Counted from the stretch's first letter, positions 24,363 to 36,060 are shown. The stretch is 64,000 bases of DNA from Litoditis marina (GCA_964036275.1 OZ038433.1:26581485-26645484), one strand, 5' to 3'. The notes: generated by a model from the letters alone, not told the origin. A program made the numbers and translations.

Positions 24363-25888
24363 ATGGCGAAACGAGTCGGGGAATCTATATTGTCGTCTCG
24401 TCCAAAGAAGGCACGAACATGTTCGAAGCGAGTGACATTTCCTCAATATTTGCAAGATAACTATGTGGCACGCACTCCCAGTCCCCCGCCGACGGTTGAA
24501 TATTTGAGGTAAGCTGATTCTGGATAAATCAGGGAGGGACCAGACCTAGGTATGGTGATAATATATAGTTATCGAGGTTGTTCAGAATGGCGAAGGGGGT
24601 CGGGGAGCCATTCAGTAGTTGAGAGTTTTCATGGTATGATTGCGTTAAGGTAATATTTATGTGTTGTCTGAGAGCAAAATACAAAAAAACAACCTAAAAT
24701 GAATTGAGAGAATTATGTTATATATAATATATAGTTGGTGTGTCCATGGTATGGTTGCGTTGAGGTAATATTTTTACTTTGGTTTTTTATGGTAACATGG
24801 CCGAACCACGTGTGGCTCGGCCATGTCACCAGTAATCAATTGAACACAAAGCACAGTTTGACGTATACCTCAGCTGTTTTACTGCTGCAGCGATGACACA
24901 GCGAATAAGGAAAACTCCCCCCCCCCAATGGAAACAGAATGTGAGATCTAGGTATGGTAATAATATATAGTTATCGAATGGCAAAGGGGGTCGGGGAGCC
25001 ATTCAGTAGTTGAGAGTTTTCATGGTATGATTGCGTTAAGGTAATGTGTTGTCTGAGAGAAAAATACAAAAAACACTTAAAATGAATTGAGAGAATTATG
25101 TTATATATAATATATAGTTAGTGTGTTCATGGTATGGTTGCGTTAAGGTAATATTTTTACTTTGGTTTTTACGGTGACATGGCCGAACCACGTATGGCTC
25201 GGCCATGTCACCTGTAATCAATTGAACACAAAGCACAGTTTGACGTATACCTCAGTTGTTTTACTGCTGCAGCGATGACACAGCGAACAAGGAAAACTTC
25301 CCTCCTGAATGGAAGCAAAATGTGAGAAACAGAATGTACGCACGTTCAACCGAGCCTGAGTTCAAGAAGAGGTGAGTCTTTGTAAAACTTACAATATAGT
25401 GGTTAGATGCGAATTTGAATCAGGCAGATTGCTTACAGTACACTATTGAGTAGTTCAGTTATCGAGTTGAATTGTATAATATATAGTTAGTGTGTCCATG
25501 GTATGGTTGCGTTAAGGTAATATTTTTACTTTGGGTTTTTACGGTGACATGGCCGAACCACGTATGGCTCGGTCATGTTACCAGTAATCAATTGAACACA
25601 AAGCACAGTTTGACGTATACCTCTATTATTTTACTAGATTGGTTACAGTACACTAATAGACACCTAATCTCTCAGTTTTCTGTAATCTGGCAGATATGTA
25701 ATGAGTTGGGATGTTTTCCTTGAACTATTATAAATCAGTTCAACCTTTCCAGGCGAAGATTGGAGAAAGCCCTCGTGAGAAAGCGGAGGGTGGAGATCGC
25801 TAACACGCTTCTCAAATTGGAGGACCATCCTCCGAGACCGTTCAACAAATTTTGCGGTTTGCGCTTTTTCCGTGATTTAGAGATTTAG
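24363..25888 (+). CDS. small basic protein with KRVTF motif, unknown function
   Basis: Exons 24363-24508, 25273-25371 and 25753-25888 join in phase to give 126 residues and a stop. The ATG lies one base after TTGTTCAG, a typical trans-splice acceptor. The protein is rich in Lys, Arg and Pro. Near residue 23 it has KRVTF, which fits the RVxF docking motif for protein phosphatase 1, and then a TPSPPP proline stretch. The C-terminal third (RRLEKALVRKRRVEIANTLL) is probably a basic helix. No known domain is recognised. It is divergent from the histone-tail gene, with 416 bp between the two ATGs, and lies upstream of the SET gene. AATAAA occurs near 26060. The second exon lies inside a locally repeated block. 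Confidence 0.65.
24540..25640. repeat. composite repeat, further copies within introns of the KRVTF gene
   Basis: Unit b copies lie at about 24540-24660 and 24945-25045. Unit a copies lie at about 24751-24915, 25131-25292 and 25499-25634 (last one truncated). Each unit a contains the 40-bp palindrome. The 25131 copy holds the functional second exon, and the 24751 copy holds a decayed version with a run of ten Cs. Confidence 0.78.
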
Positions 25889-26230
25889 GTAGTATATCTA
25901 AAATGTTCAATTTGAAATTGATCTAGTTTTTTGTTAGATTCGCCTATGGTGAAAAGTTGCTCTTTCGCTATTATGTCGTTTTTATTTTCGTTTTGTATCC
26001 ATGATGTTTGTATCCATTTGTATGCTTGTGTTAGTTGTCTATTGTTGTTTCTTGTTGTAATAAATTAGTGCAGAATACGCAAGTGTATGTTTCAAACAAT
26101 GTTCGATTCGTAATTACCTCACCCAGTCAATGTCGGACCAGATGTGGTCCGGCCAAGTATTTTTTGGCATTTTTCTGTGTACACGTAAATTATTTTTCTG
26201 TGTAAACGTAAATTGTCTTCATTTCTAGCT
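25889..26230 (+). other. short intergenic spacer, possible operon junction
   Basis: AATAAA lies near 26060. A decayed palindrome follows at about 26128-26159, then the acceptor TTTCTAG two bases before the SET gene ATG. The spacing from signal to acceptor is about 170 bp, within the range seen in nematode operons. Co-transcription is inferred. Confidence 0.4.
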
Positions 26231-29200
26231 ATGACACCAATACCCAGAAGCAGACGACCGCAAATCAGACGCGAGTGTGATGAGGCCATATCAGTGAGTG
26301 ATACCAAAGTGAAGCAGCGTAACCAAATAAACTGCCAAACCACAAAAGTCTATTGATGTTTAGGCGCAGTCAGAACAAAAATATCAGATATAGGATTTGT
26401 CAAACCGTTGTGGACACCGTACCATTGATTTTGTATGGGACGGGGTTTGGCGAGCAGCCAGTTCGTCTGCGTATCATTGATCTACACACTCTCTCAACTG
26501 CTGACACATAACCAACGACCGCTCGCCCCGCATCGCTCAATCAATTGAACCCTCTGCTGTCTTTATGAGGTAAATGGCGACTATAGAGACTTGGAACATC
26601 TCAATAAAGTATGTGTCCAATTATTCTGTTGTTTCAAACATTTGTATCTATAATCTGTATCTATAATCGTTTATACTCAAATCAAACGTTCCGATGAGCA
26701 AACTACAGTCAACAATCGCAGACTAACATGGCCGCACCATGTGTGGAGCGGCCATGTGATTTTAGGCTGCGTTAGGTTTTAATCTAAATGTAGCAGTGTG
26801 TTTTAAACTTAATTACTGTATGTTACAGAGAAAACACTATTCCATGGTACGCTCGGAAACACCATGTGCTATGAAGGCTTACGAAGACTACGTACAGAGC
26901 GCTCCTCCACGGACTACAGACCAGACGGAGTGTATGCTTCACATCGCGTCGATCAATTTTCCTTGGTGTGAACAAAAAAGAGTCCCTCTCTTAGGAGGAA
27001 AAGGTGAGCCACATGCAGTTATGCCCTTTTCAATACCTCCGTACAATGTCGTGAAGTCGTACCACAAATTTATGTTGCAGGACTGTTCGCGACGCGTCCC
27101 ATCCCTGACAGCTCTCTGGTTACGGGCCACTACAGCGACTTTGTCGCTTCATTCGAATCTGTCTCCGATTCCAGCTTTCTCGAATGTGGAAATCGCAGCA
27201 TAGACGCTGCGCGTTTGACGAAACTTGCTTCTAATGGTGAGTATCCTACAGTACTGATATCGCAGTTTGAGTATCTACAATGATCAGCACACAACTCATC
27301 GTGATGTAGGAACATTACGCTTGGCCGGAAACATGGCCGCGCCAGACATGGTGCGGCCATGTAAGTTGAATTGTTTGTTTCTTTGAATTGTAGATTTGAC
27401 TCGTTATATCCCATTCATATTGGTTCATCAACTGTCCGGAATGTGTAAGAAGTGGCTGCAGCTTATGTGCCCAGCCTATGCCAAACCATGGCTGAATCAG
27501 AACTAACCTTGATCTTCCGCTGTCTTTACTTTACTACGCTTCCAGATGCCGGATCACAATTTTTTGGAGGTTGTGCTAACCATTGTGTTCGCCACCAGAA
27601 TTGTCGCTTCACAACTATGAAGGGCATTCCGTTTCCTGTCCTTGTTTCAACCAAGCACATCGCCGCAGGCGAGCAAGTCACGGTAAATTATAATCCGGAC
27701 CGGACCGATCGCTTTGATTTCCACAACAAGTGCCCGTGTACGAGAAAATGGAGTGATGAGGAGAAAAATCTGTTCAGAATCAAGGTGATTTTTATTGACG
27801 TATTTGGTAGAGTTCGTTGCATTCAACTCTTCTCATAAGTGTTCAAATAAATATCGTTTCAGTTGCGTGAAGTGCAAGCGATAGCTAGAAAGAGGAGAGA
27901 AGACATGGAGAGAAAAGAAGTGATGGAAAGGTTGGCTTGATTATCTCTGCTTACATAGCCATTTTCTCGGTCTCTTAGAAAAATATTTGAATTGACGTTA
28001 TATATTTAATTAAGGAGAAGCACGTTGACGTGTTGTCAGAACCAGGGACGAAGAGACCAAAACTCATATCAGCACAGTCAAGGGTTCAGATGAGAAGGAG
28101 GAGGTGGAAGAGGTGAGCGTCTCGCAACATTGACACTACATGGGCTTGCATGGCCTGACCATGTATGGGCGGCCCACGTAAAACTAGGCATGGCCGAGTC
28201 ATGCTTATTTTTCAGTGTTGGTAGCAAAGTAGTATACAATAACTTGACCCTATTACAGGCCAGACACAACCACGCTCCGTATAATCCGCAACCATCTGAG
28301 ATTAGGGTAAGTGTGGTGCTATTTTTTATTGACTGCGCCGCAACGATGATGACATTCCCCTTTTTTTCATTTAGCTAGACTGTTATTTTTCTGCAGAAAA
28401 CACTTAACCCGTATTGAATTTAGTGAGGGTGGAATTGTAAATCATTTTATAGGAGGTGCCGAAACTGCGTTTCGATGTATTCCGCGATGACGACGATGAT
28501 TGGAGCGACGTCGACACAGAGTCCGAGATGTCTGATATATCCGACTACGATGATTGTGACGATCGCCGCACCGAAGGAGATGAAGGAGGGCTTGTGGAGG
28601 ATGGGGAGACGGGCGGGAAGATGGAGACGCAGTCGGAAGGCGAAGAAGAGGAGAAGAAGGTGAGCTATAAGGTTGAGATTGTTGTACCCATACAAAAATA
28701 AGAATGTTCAACTTGACTTTTCACAGTTTTCATTTTAAAAAAAGTTTTCACATGACATGGCCGCACCACGTGTGGTCCGGCCATGTCTCTTCTGTATTAA
28801 ACGTTTCATTCAGATCGCGCTCGGACAACAGATGCAGAATGAGAGAGAATGCGAAGAGCAGGAAAACAAGGTGAGAGAGTTCAATAAGGGGAGTGGTACA
28901 TTTCACGATGAGGTAAAGCATGCGTGGCTCAACCATGTTGTATCCATACAATTCACAACTTCATTTCAAATTTTCATTTGAAAAAAGTTTCCACATGGCC
29001 GCACCACGTGTGGTTCGGCAATGTCTCTGTTGTGTTAAACGTTTTATTTAGTTCTCGGCGTGGGAACGTTATCTGATGGCACCTTCTGAGAAGAGACCTC
29101 GAGACAAAACCTGGTGTGTAATTTGCAACAGGTTCAAGGATCATCGCATGCGTGGTTGTTTGGCAATGCACACTCTAATTGGATCAGATTCGGAATTTCT

Positions 29201-29356
29201 GGCCTTTTGTAGGTGAGTCGTCACGTATCGATCGATATAGATGTTTTTGGTGTTGCCGAGCCATGTTCAATCCAGCCACCTCCTATATGTTCAGTCTGGA
29301 TGATTTTCAGGCATGTCTCCTCCGCAGGCTTCCTCCCTCCCGACAACGCCGTTACC
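26231..29356 (+). CDS. divergent SET-domain protein, 3' end lost in gap
   Basis: Exons: 26231-26293, 26829-27003, 27081-27236, 27546-27784, 27863-27930, 28040-28112, 28259-28306, 28453-28659, 28814-28870, 29052-29212, and 29311 into the gap; all phases match, giving about 430 residues. The SET domain runs from GLFATRPIP (about residue 80) to a Cys-rich post-SET-like CPCTRKW. The core has GGCANHC...QNCRF in place of the usual NHSCxPNC, and GEQVTVNYN in place of GEELTxDY, keeping the tyrosine. A charged helical stretch and a very acidic segment (FRDDDDDWSDVDTESEMSD) follow. Near the gap is a possible zinc-binding WCVICNRFKDHRMRGC. SET domains methylate lysines, usually on histones; the altered NH motif leaves activity uncertain. 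Substrate is unknown. Confidence 0.8.
26399..26549. repeat. dispersed repeat fragment (partner of 6712-6790)
   Basis: It lies in the first SET-gene intron and shares end blocks with the contactin-intron copy. It is longer here because of extra central sequence. Confidence 0.45.
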
Positions 29357-29556
29357 NNNNNNNNNNNNNNNNNNNNNNNNNNNNNNNNNNNNNNNNNNNN
29401 NNNNNNNNNNNNNNNNNNNNNNNNNNNNNNNNNNNNNNNNNNNNNNNNNNNNNNNNNNNNNNNNNNNNNNNNNNNNNNNNNNNNNNNNNNNNNNNNNNNN
29501 NNNNNNNNNNNNNNNNNNNNNNNNNNNNNNNNNNNNNNNNNNNNNNNNNNNNNNNN
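29357..29556. other. assembly gap (200 N)
   Basis: Exactly 200 Ns separate the unfinished SET gene from the retrotransposon array. The round number suggests a placeholder, so true distance and adjacency are unknown. Confidence 0.98.
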
Positions 29557-29652
29557 GCCTTATTTGAAGGCAAAACGTTCAATGAACAAATCTGCCTCAT
29601 TTTAAGGCGGACTATTTGTTTTGTGTAGACACACTATTCTATTCCGTTTACC
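29557..29652. repeat. array-B tail next to gap
   Basis: The AAGGCAAAACGTTCAATGAA block and the following bridge to the LTR are the same as sequence preceding the LTRs at 35848, 48377 and 60227. The array probably continues into the gap. Confidence 0.85.
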
Positions 29653-29865
29653 TGTTAACATGTATACTGTTTAGCATATGAGAGTGCGCGTCACGTATGA
29701 AGTGACGTGTACAGGTTTTGTGTCTATCATTGCATTGTATCTTCTATCGACTCATAAAGCGGTTCTTCTACTCCCTCTCTCTCTTCGGTACTCAGGTATA
29801 ACAGTGTTTCATTATCTGTACATTATTGTGTATTCTAGCCACTATACAAGTCCAGGTATACAACA
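29653..29865 (+). mobile_element. LTR-like block, unit 1
   Basis: This 213-bp block starts TGTTAACATG and ends TATACAACA, giving the TGTT...AACA inverted ends of an LTR. Four bases later TGGCGATCAGG begins, where a tRNA primer site (starting TGG) is expected. Nearly identical blocks occur at 35848, 48377 and 60227. No polypurine tract is obvious upstream. The outer border is inferred, because all copies share the preceding sequence. Confidence 0.62.
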
Positions 29866-30257
29866 TAATTGGCGATCAGGATAGAAAAGTGGTTCTATTA
29901 GATAGTCCAGTATCAAATCCTAGCAAGATTTTGTAGGACGTCTAGGTCATAATTTGTGCTACTCTTCAAGAACTGTCTAGTGTCTTGAGAGTATAGAACG
30001 ATCTTTGAATTCAGAGCTGTAGAGAAAAGATTTCGCAAGACAGTCACGTGTCAAATCATAGCAAGATTTTGAAAGTCTGTTGTCGAATCTATGCAAAATC
30101 TCTGAAAGACAGTCTGGTGTCTTGAGAGTTTGAGGGTTAGCGAGATCAAACGTAGAGTGACAATTCTAGTTGTCAATACAAGAGATTTTGGTGGTCATTT
30201 CACTGAATAGAGAAGCTCACTGCAAATAATATCTGTCTGAGGTATTGATTGTGCAGA

Positions 30258-31748
30258 ATGGCTGAGCATATGTATGAAACTCTTGTTCAGTTGTTGCAAG
30301 GTCAACAACAACAGATGCAACAACAAGAAGAAAAGTTGAGACTTCAGGAAGACAATCAGAAAGAGCAAATAAGACAGCAAGAGGAGAGATTGAAACTCCA
30401 GCAAGAGCAGATAAACATGCAAAGAGAACAGCTCAATCTACTCCAGAATGGCATTGCAAATTCTCAAGATGATCGTAGTGGTACAAACATTGTCAGTCCA
30501 GTGACAAATGTAACGAGAATGATGACGGATCTGAATGCAAGGCTCACTACCTTTGTATTTGATCCAGAGGGTGGTCTAAGATTCTCAGATTGGTATGATA
30601 GATACGGTGAGGTGTTCAATATTGATGGTGCACTGTTGGATGACAAATCCAAAGTGAGACTACTTGTCGGGAAGTTGTCAAATGAGGTTTTTGATAGGTA
30701 CAAAAGTTATATGTTGCCTAAAACCACTGCTGATCTGACATTCGTTGAGACAAATGAAATCTTGAAAGAGATGTTCGACGTCAAGACATCCGTGTTTACG
30801 GAACGATACAACTGTCTGAAGTTGGAAAAGAAAGAGTCAGAAGACTATATGGAGTACACTGGCCGAGTGAATGAGCAGTGTGAAAGAGCAAAGCTCCAAG
30901 AACTTGACAAAGATGGACTGAAGGCACTGTTTTGGGTGTCCGGGTTGAAGTCAAGCAGAGATGGTGACCTGAAAACGAGACTGCTCATGTTTTTGGACAG
31001 GCAGTATGCTGACAAAAAGGCAGTCACATTGAGAGACCTTTACAAAGAGTGCGATTCATGGTTGAACATCAAGCGAGAAGCTAAGATGGTCGAGAGTGTA
31101 CCTCGTCATGTTAATGAGGTCAGTTCACAGGCTCGTGGTCGTGAACGAGTCAACCATGAATGCTGGAACTGTGGTATGAGCGGTCACCGAGCCAACAGTT
31201 GTCGAAAACAGAAATGGTCGTGCAAGAAATGCAAAGGCAAGGGTCATAAAGAGCAATTCTGTGAGAAGTTGTCGTCATTCAAGAACAAGACACGCTCACG
31301 GTCTCGAGGCAACCGTCAAAACAATCAGGTTGTTCTCATTGGAAAGACCGATGCAGAAGGCGTAGACGTTAACTCTGTACGCAAATACCTGGAAGTCAAA
31401 GTCAATGAATACCCTATTCAATTTCAATTGAATACTGGATCTGATATTACCTTGATGAATATCGATGAGTGGAAGAGAATGGGTAAACCTGCTTTGGAGA
31501 AATCCGATATTAATGTGCGCGACGCGAGCGGTGGCAAAATGGCCATACAAGGTAAGTTGAAATGCGATTTCAATATCCGAGGTGTTTTCGGATCGGGTTA
31601 TGCATATATAACACCGTGAGCCAGTCTGATGGACTCGAGTGGATTCAACAGAATGAATCAATAGCGCACTATCTCGATATGATGATAGTGTGCAAAGTCG
31701 AGAAAGAACTTTCGTTAGTCGATGAGTTGAAAACGAAGTTCAGTCCCC
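30258..31748 (+). pseudogene. Ty3/gypsy gag-protease remnant, unit 1
   Basis: The ATG at 30258 follows about 390 bp of leader. Gag starts with a Gln/Glu-rich coiled coil (residues about 10-65), then a capsid-like region (FSDWYDRYGEVFNIDG). Two CCHC zinc knuckles follow (CWNCGMSGHRANSC and CKKCKGKGHKEQFC). The protease motif reads LNTGSD, so the catalytic Asp is changed to Asn. The frame stops at TGA (31617-31619). Just after it one G is lost relative to other copies, and at about 31748 the sequence jumps into array B. It cannot make a working polyprotein. Confidence 0.88.
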
Positions 31749-34700
31749 GCCTTGAAATAAGGCAGAACACGTTTCGTCATAAAATACAACCGTTTTTAGA
31801 CAACGTCTCTGTCAATAGTTTTGACATAACCGTTCTTGGACAACGTCTCTGTCAATAGTTTTTACATAACCGTTTTTAGATAGTTTCGACAAAATCGTTT
31901 TTGGACAACGTCTCTGTCAATAGTTTTGACATAACCGTTTTTAGACAACGTCTCTGTCAATAGTTTTGACATAACCAATTTTTGGACAACGTCTCTGTCA
32001 ATAGTTTTGACATGACCGTTTTTGGACAACCTCTCTGTCAATAGTTTCGACAAAACCGTCTTTGGACAACTTCTCTGTCAATAGTTTTGACATAACCATT
32101 TTTAGGTAGTTTCGACAAAATCGTTTTCAGACAACGTCTCTGTCAATAGTTTTGACATAACCGTTTTTGGACTCATTTAAAGGCAAAACGTTCAATGAAC
32201 GAATCAGCCTTATTTTAAGGCAGACTTTTCTTCGGCAAAGTGTGTATAAAATAAAAGCAGATTCGTTTATTGAACGTTTTGCCTTTAAATACGGCACACT
32301 TTGCCTAAGAATAGTCCGCCTTGAAATAAGGCACAACACGTTTCGCCTTAAAATAAGGCACACTTTGCCGAAAAATAGTCCGCCTTAAAATAAGGCAGAT
32401 TCAATCCGACAAAATTTGCCTCATAGGCAAAACGTTTAATGAACGGTTCTGCCTTATTTTAAAGCGGACTATTCTCCGGCAAAGTGTGCCTTATTTAAAG
32501 GCAAAACGTTCAATGAACGAATCTGCCTTATTTTAAGGCAGACTTTTCTTCGGCAAAGTGTGTATAAAATAAAAGCAGATTCGTTTATTGAACGTTTTGC
32601 CTTTAAATAAGGCACACTTTGCCTAAGAGTAGTCCGCCTTGAAATAAGGCAGAACACGTTTCGTCATAAAATACAACCGTTTTTAGACAACGTCTCTGTC
32701 AATAGTTTTGACATAACCGTTTTTGGACTCATTTAAAGGCAAAACGTTCAATGAACGAATCAGCCTTATTTTAAGGCAGACTTTTCTTCGGCAAAGTGTG
32801 TATAAAATAAAAGCAGATTCGTTTATTGAACGTTTTGCCTTTAAATACGGCACACTTTGCCTAAGAATAGTCCGCCTTGAAATAAGGCACAACACGTTTC
32901 GCCTTAAAATAAGGCACACTTTGCCGAAAAATAGTCCGCCTTAAAATAAGGCAGATTCAATCCGACAAAATTTGCCTCATAGGCAAAACGTTTAATGAAC
33001 GGTTCTGCCTTATTTTAAAGCGGACTATTCTCCGGCAAAGTGTGCCTTATTTAAAGGCAAAACGTTCAATGAACGAATCTGCCTTATTTTAAGGCAGACT
33101 TTTCTTCGGCAAAGTGTGTATAAAATAAAAGCAGATTCGTTTATTGAACGTTTTGCCTTTAAATAAGGCACACTTTGCCTAAGAGTAGTCCGCCTTGAAA
33201 TAAGGCAGAACACGTTTCGTCATAAAATACAACCGTTTTTAGACAACGTCTCTGTCAATAGTTTTGACATAACCGTTCTTGGACAACGTCTCTGTCAATA
33301 GTTTTTACATAACCGTTTTTAGATAGTTTCGACAAAATCGTTTTTGGACAACGTCTCTGTCAATAGTTTTGACATAACCGTTTTTAGACAACGTCTCTGT
33401 CAATAGTTTTGACATAACCAATTTTTGGACAACGTCTCTGTCAATAGTTTTGACATGACCGTTTTTGGACAACCTCTCTGTCAATAGTTTCGACAAAACC
33501 GTCTTTGGACAACTTCTCTGTCAATAGTTTTGACATAACCGTTTTTGGACAACGTCTCTGTCAATAGTTTTGACATAACCGTTTTTAGACAACGTCTCTG
33601 TTAATAGTTTTGACATAACCGTTTTTGGACAACGTCTCTGTCAATAGTTTTGACATAACCGTTTTTGATAGTTTTGACATAACCGTTTTTGGACAACGTC
33701 TCTGTCAATAGTTTTGACATAACCGTTTTTAGATAGTTTTGACAAAATTGTTTTCAGACAACGTCTCTGTCAATAGTTTTGACATAACTGTTTTCAGACA
33801 ACGTCTCTGTCAATAGTTTCGACAAAATCGTTTTCAGACAACGTCTCTGTCAATAGTTTTGACATAACCGTTTTTGGACAACGTCTCTGTCAATAGTTTT
33901 GACATAACCGTTTTTAGACAACGTCTCTGTTAATAGTTTTGACATAACCGTTTTTGGACAACGTCTCTGTCAATAGTTTTGACATAACCGTTTTTGATAG
34001 TTTTGACATAACCGTTTTTGGACAACGTCTCTGTCAATAGTTTTGACAAAACCGTCTTTGGACAACGTCTCTGTCAATAGTTTCGACATATCCAATTTTT
34101 GGACAACTTCTCTGTCAATAGTTTTGACATAACCGTTTTTAGATAGTTTCGACAAAATCGTTTACAGACAACGTCTCTGTCAATAGTTTTGACATAACCG
34201 TTTTTGGACAACGTCTCTCTCAATAGTTTTGACATAACCGTTTTTAGACAACGTCTCTGTTAATAGTTTTGACACAACCGTTTTTGGACAACGTCTCTGT
34301 CAATAGTTTCGACAAAACCGTCTTTGGACAACTTCTCTGTCAATAGTTTTGACATAACCGTTCTTGGACAACGTCTCTGTCAATAGTTTTTACATAACCG
34401 TTTTTAGATTGTTTCGACAAAATCGTTTTTGGACAACGTCTCTGTCAATAGTTTTGACATAACCGTTTTTAGACAACGTCTCTGTCAATAGTTTTGACAT
34501 AACCAATTTTTGGACAACGTCTCTGTCAATAGTTTTGACATGACCGTTTTTGGACAACCTCTCTGTCAATAGTTTTGACATAACCGTTTTTGGACAACGT
34601 CTCTGTCAATAGTTTTGACATAACCAATTTTTGAACAACGTCTCTGTCAATAGTTTTGACATAACCGTTTTCAGACAATGTCTCTGTCAATAGTTTTGAC

Positions 34701-35847
34701 ATAACCAATTTTTGGACAACGTCTCTGTCAATAGTTTTGACATAACTGTTTTCAGACAACGTCTCTGTCAATAGTTTTGACATAACCGTTTTCAGACAAC
34801 GTCTCTGTCGATAGTTTTGACATAACCGTTTTTGGACAACGTCTCTGTCAATAGTTTTGACATAACCGTTTTTGGACAACTTCTCTGTCAATAGTTTTGA
34901 CATAACCGTTTTTAGATAGTTTCGACATTCAGACAACGTCTCTGTCAATAGTTTTGACATAACCGTTTTTGGACTCATTTAAAGGCAAAACGTTCAATGA
35001 ACGAATCTGCCTTATTTTAAGGCAGACTTTTCTTCGGCAAAGTGTGTATAAAATAAAAACAGATTCGTTTATTGAACGTTTTGCCTTTAAATACGGCACA
35101 CTTTGCCTAAGAGTAGTCCGCCTTGAAATAAGGCAGAACACGTTTCGTCATAAAATAAGGCACACTTTGCCGAAGAATAGTCCGCCTTAAAATAAGGCAG
35201 ATTCAATCCGACAAAATTTGCCTCATAGGCAAAACGTTTAATGAACGGTTCTGCCTTATTTTAAAGCGGACTATTCTTCGGCAAAGTGTGTATAAAATAA
35301 AAGCAGATTCGTTCATTGAACGTTTTGCCTTTAAATAAGGCACACTTTGCCTAAGAGTAGTCCGCCTTGAAATAAGGCAGAACACGTTTCGTCATAAAAT
35401 AAGGCACACTTTGCAGAAGAATATTCCGCCTTAAAATAAGACAGATTCGATCATTGAACGTCTCGCCTTTAAATAAGGCACATTTTGCCGAATAATGGTC
35501 CGCCTTAAAATAAGGCAGATTCGTTCATTGTTTTGCCTATAAATAAGGCACACTTTGCCGAAGAATATTCCGCCTTAAAATAAGGCAGATTCAATCCGAC
35601 AAAATTTGCCTCATAGGCAAAACGTTTAATGAACGGTTCTGCCTTATTTTAAGGCAAACTATTCTTCGGCAAAGTGTGCCTTATTTTAAGGCAAAACGTT
35701 TAATGAACGGTTCTGCCTTATTTTAAGGCGGATTATTCTTCGGCAAAGTGTGCCTTATTTGAAGGCAAAACGTTCAATGAACGAATCTGCCTCATTTTAA
35801 GGCGGACTATTTGTTTTGTGTAGACACACTATTCTATTCCGTTTACC
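31749..35847. repeat. satellite block of unit 1 (arrays A and B alternating)
   Basis: Approximate order: B tail to 31790, A to 32171, B 32172-32670, one A unit to 32727, B 32728-33226, A 33227-34972, B 34974 to the next LTR. Array A is a 40-bp unit containing GACAACGTCTCTGTCAATAG plus TTTTGACATAACCGTTTTTG, with variants such as CGACAAAATCG and shortened units. Array B is built from GGCAAAACGTTCAATGAACG and GCCTTATTTTAAGGC pieces. Open frames across it are by-products of the periodicity. Confidence 0.9.
33053..33160. repeat. example array-B foldback (30-bp stem)
   Basis: The left arm at 33053-33082 and right arm at 33131-33160 pair at 29 of 30 bases around a 48-base loop. The same arrangement recurs in the B modules, so single-stranded B sequence would form strong stems. 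Confidence 0.85.
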
Positions 35848-36060
35848 TGTTAACATGTATACTGTTTAGCATATGAGAGTGCGCGTCACGTATGAAGTGA
35901 CGTGTACAGGTTTTGTGTCTATCATTGCATTGTATCTTCTATCGACTCATAAAGCGGTTCTTCTACTCCCTCTCTCTCTTCGGTACTCAGGTATAACAGT
36001 GTTTCATTATCTGTACATTATTGTGTATTCTAGCCACTATACAAGTCCAGGTATACAACA
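35848..36060 (+). mobile_element. LTR-like block, unit 2
   Basis: It matches the unit 1 block end to end (TGTTAACATG...TATACAACA, then TAATTGGCGATC). It is preceded by array B and followed by leader and gag. Confidence 0.62.

Larger units (their letters stand above)
22291..29024. repeat. dispersed palindrome family ACATGGCCG...CGGCCATGT (about 12 copies)
   Basis: Copies with perfect or near-perfect 9-bp arms: 22291-22322, 22794-22825, 26726-26757, 27331-27362, 28755-28786, 28993-29024. Copies with arms extended to 14 bp (GGTGACATGGCCGA / TCGGCCATGTCACC): 22894-22933, 24791-24830, 25173-25212, 25543-25582. Decayed copies: about 26128-26159 and 28149-28204. The core is often CCACGTGTGG or CCACGTATGG, itself palindromic. 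All lie in introns or intergenic sequence of the H3-tail, KRVTF and SET genes; none was noticed elsewhere in the window. Confidence 0.85.

Noticed and set aside
28442..28711. Minus-strand frames of 82-89 residues
   Set aside because: They are antisense to the acidic exon of the SET gene (28453-28659); their His/Arg/Ser richness mirrors Asp/Glu codons.
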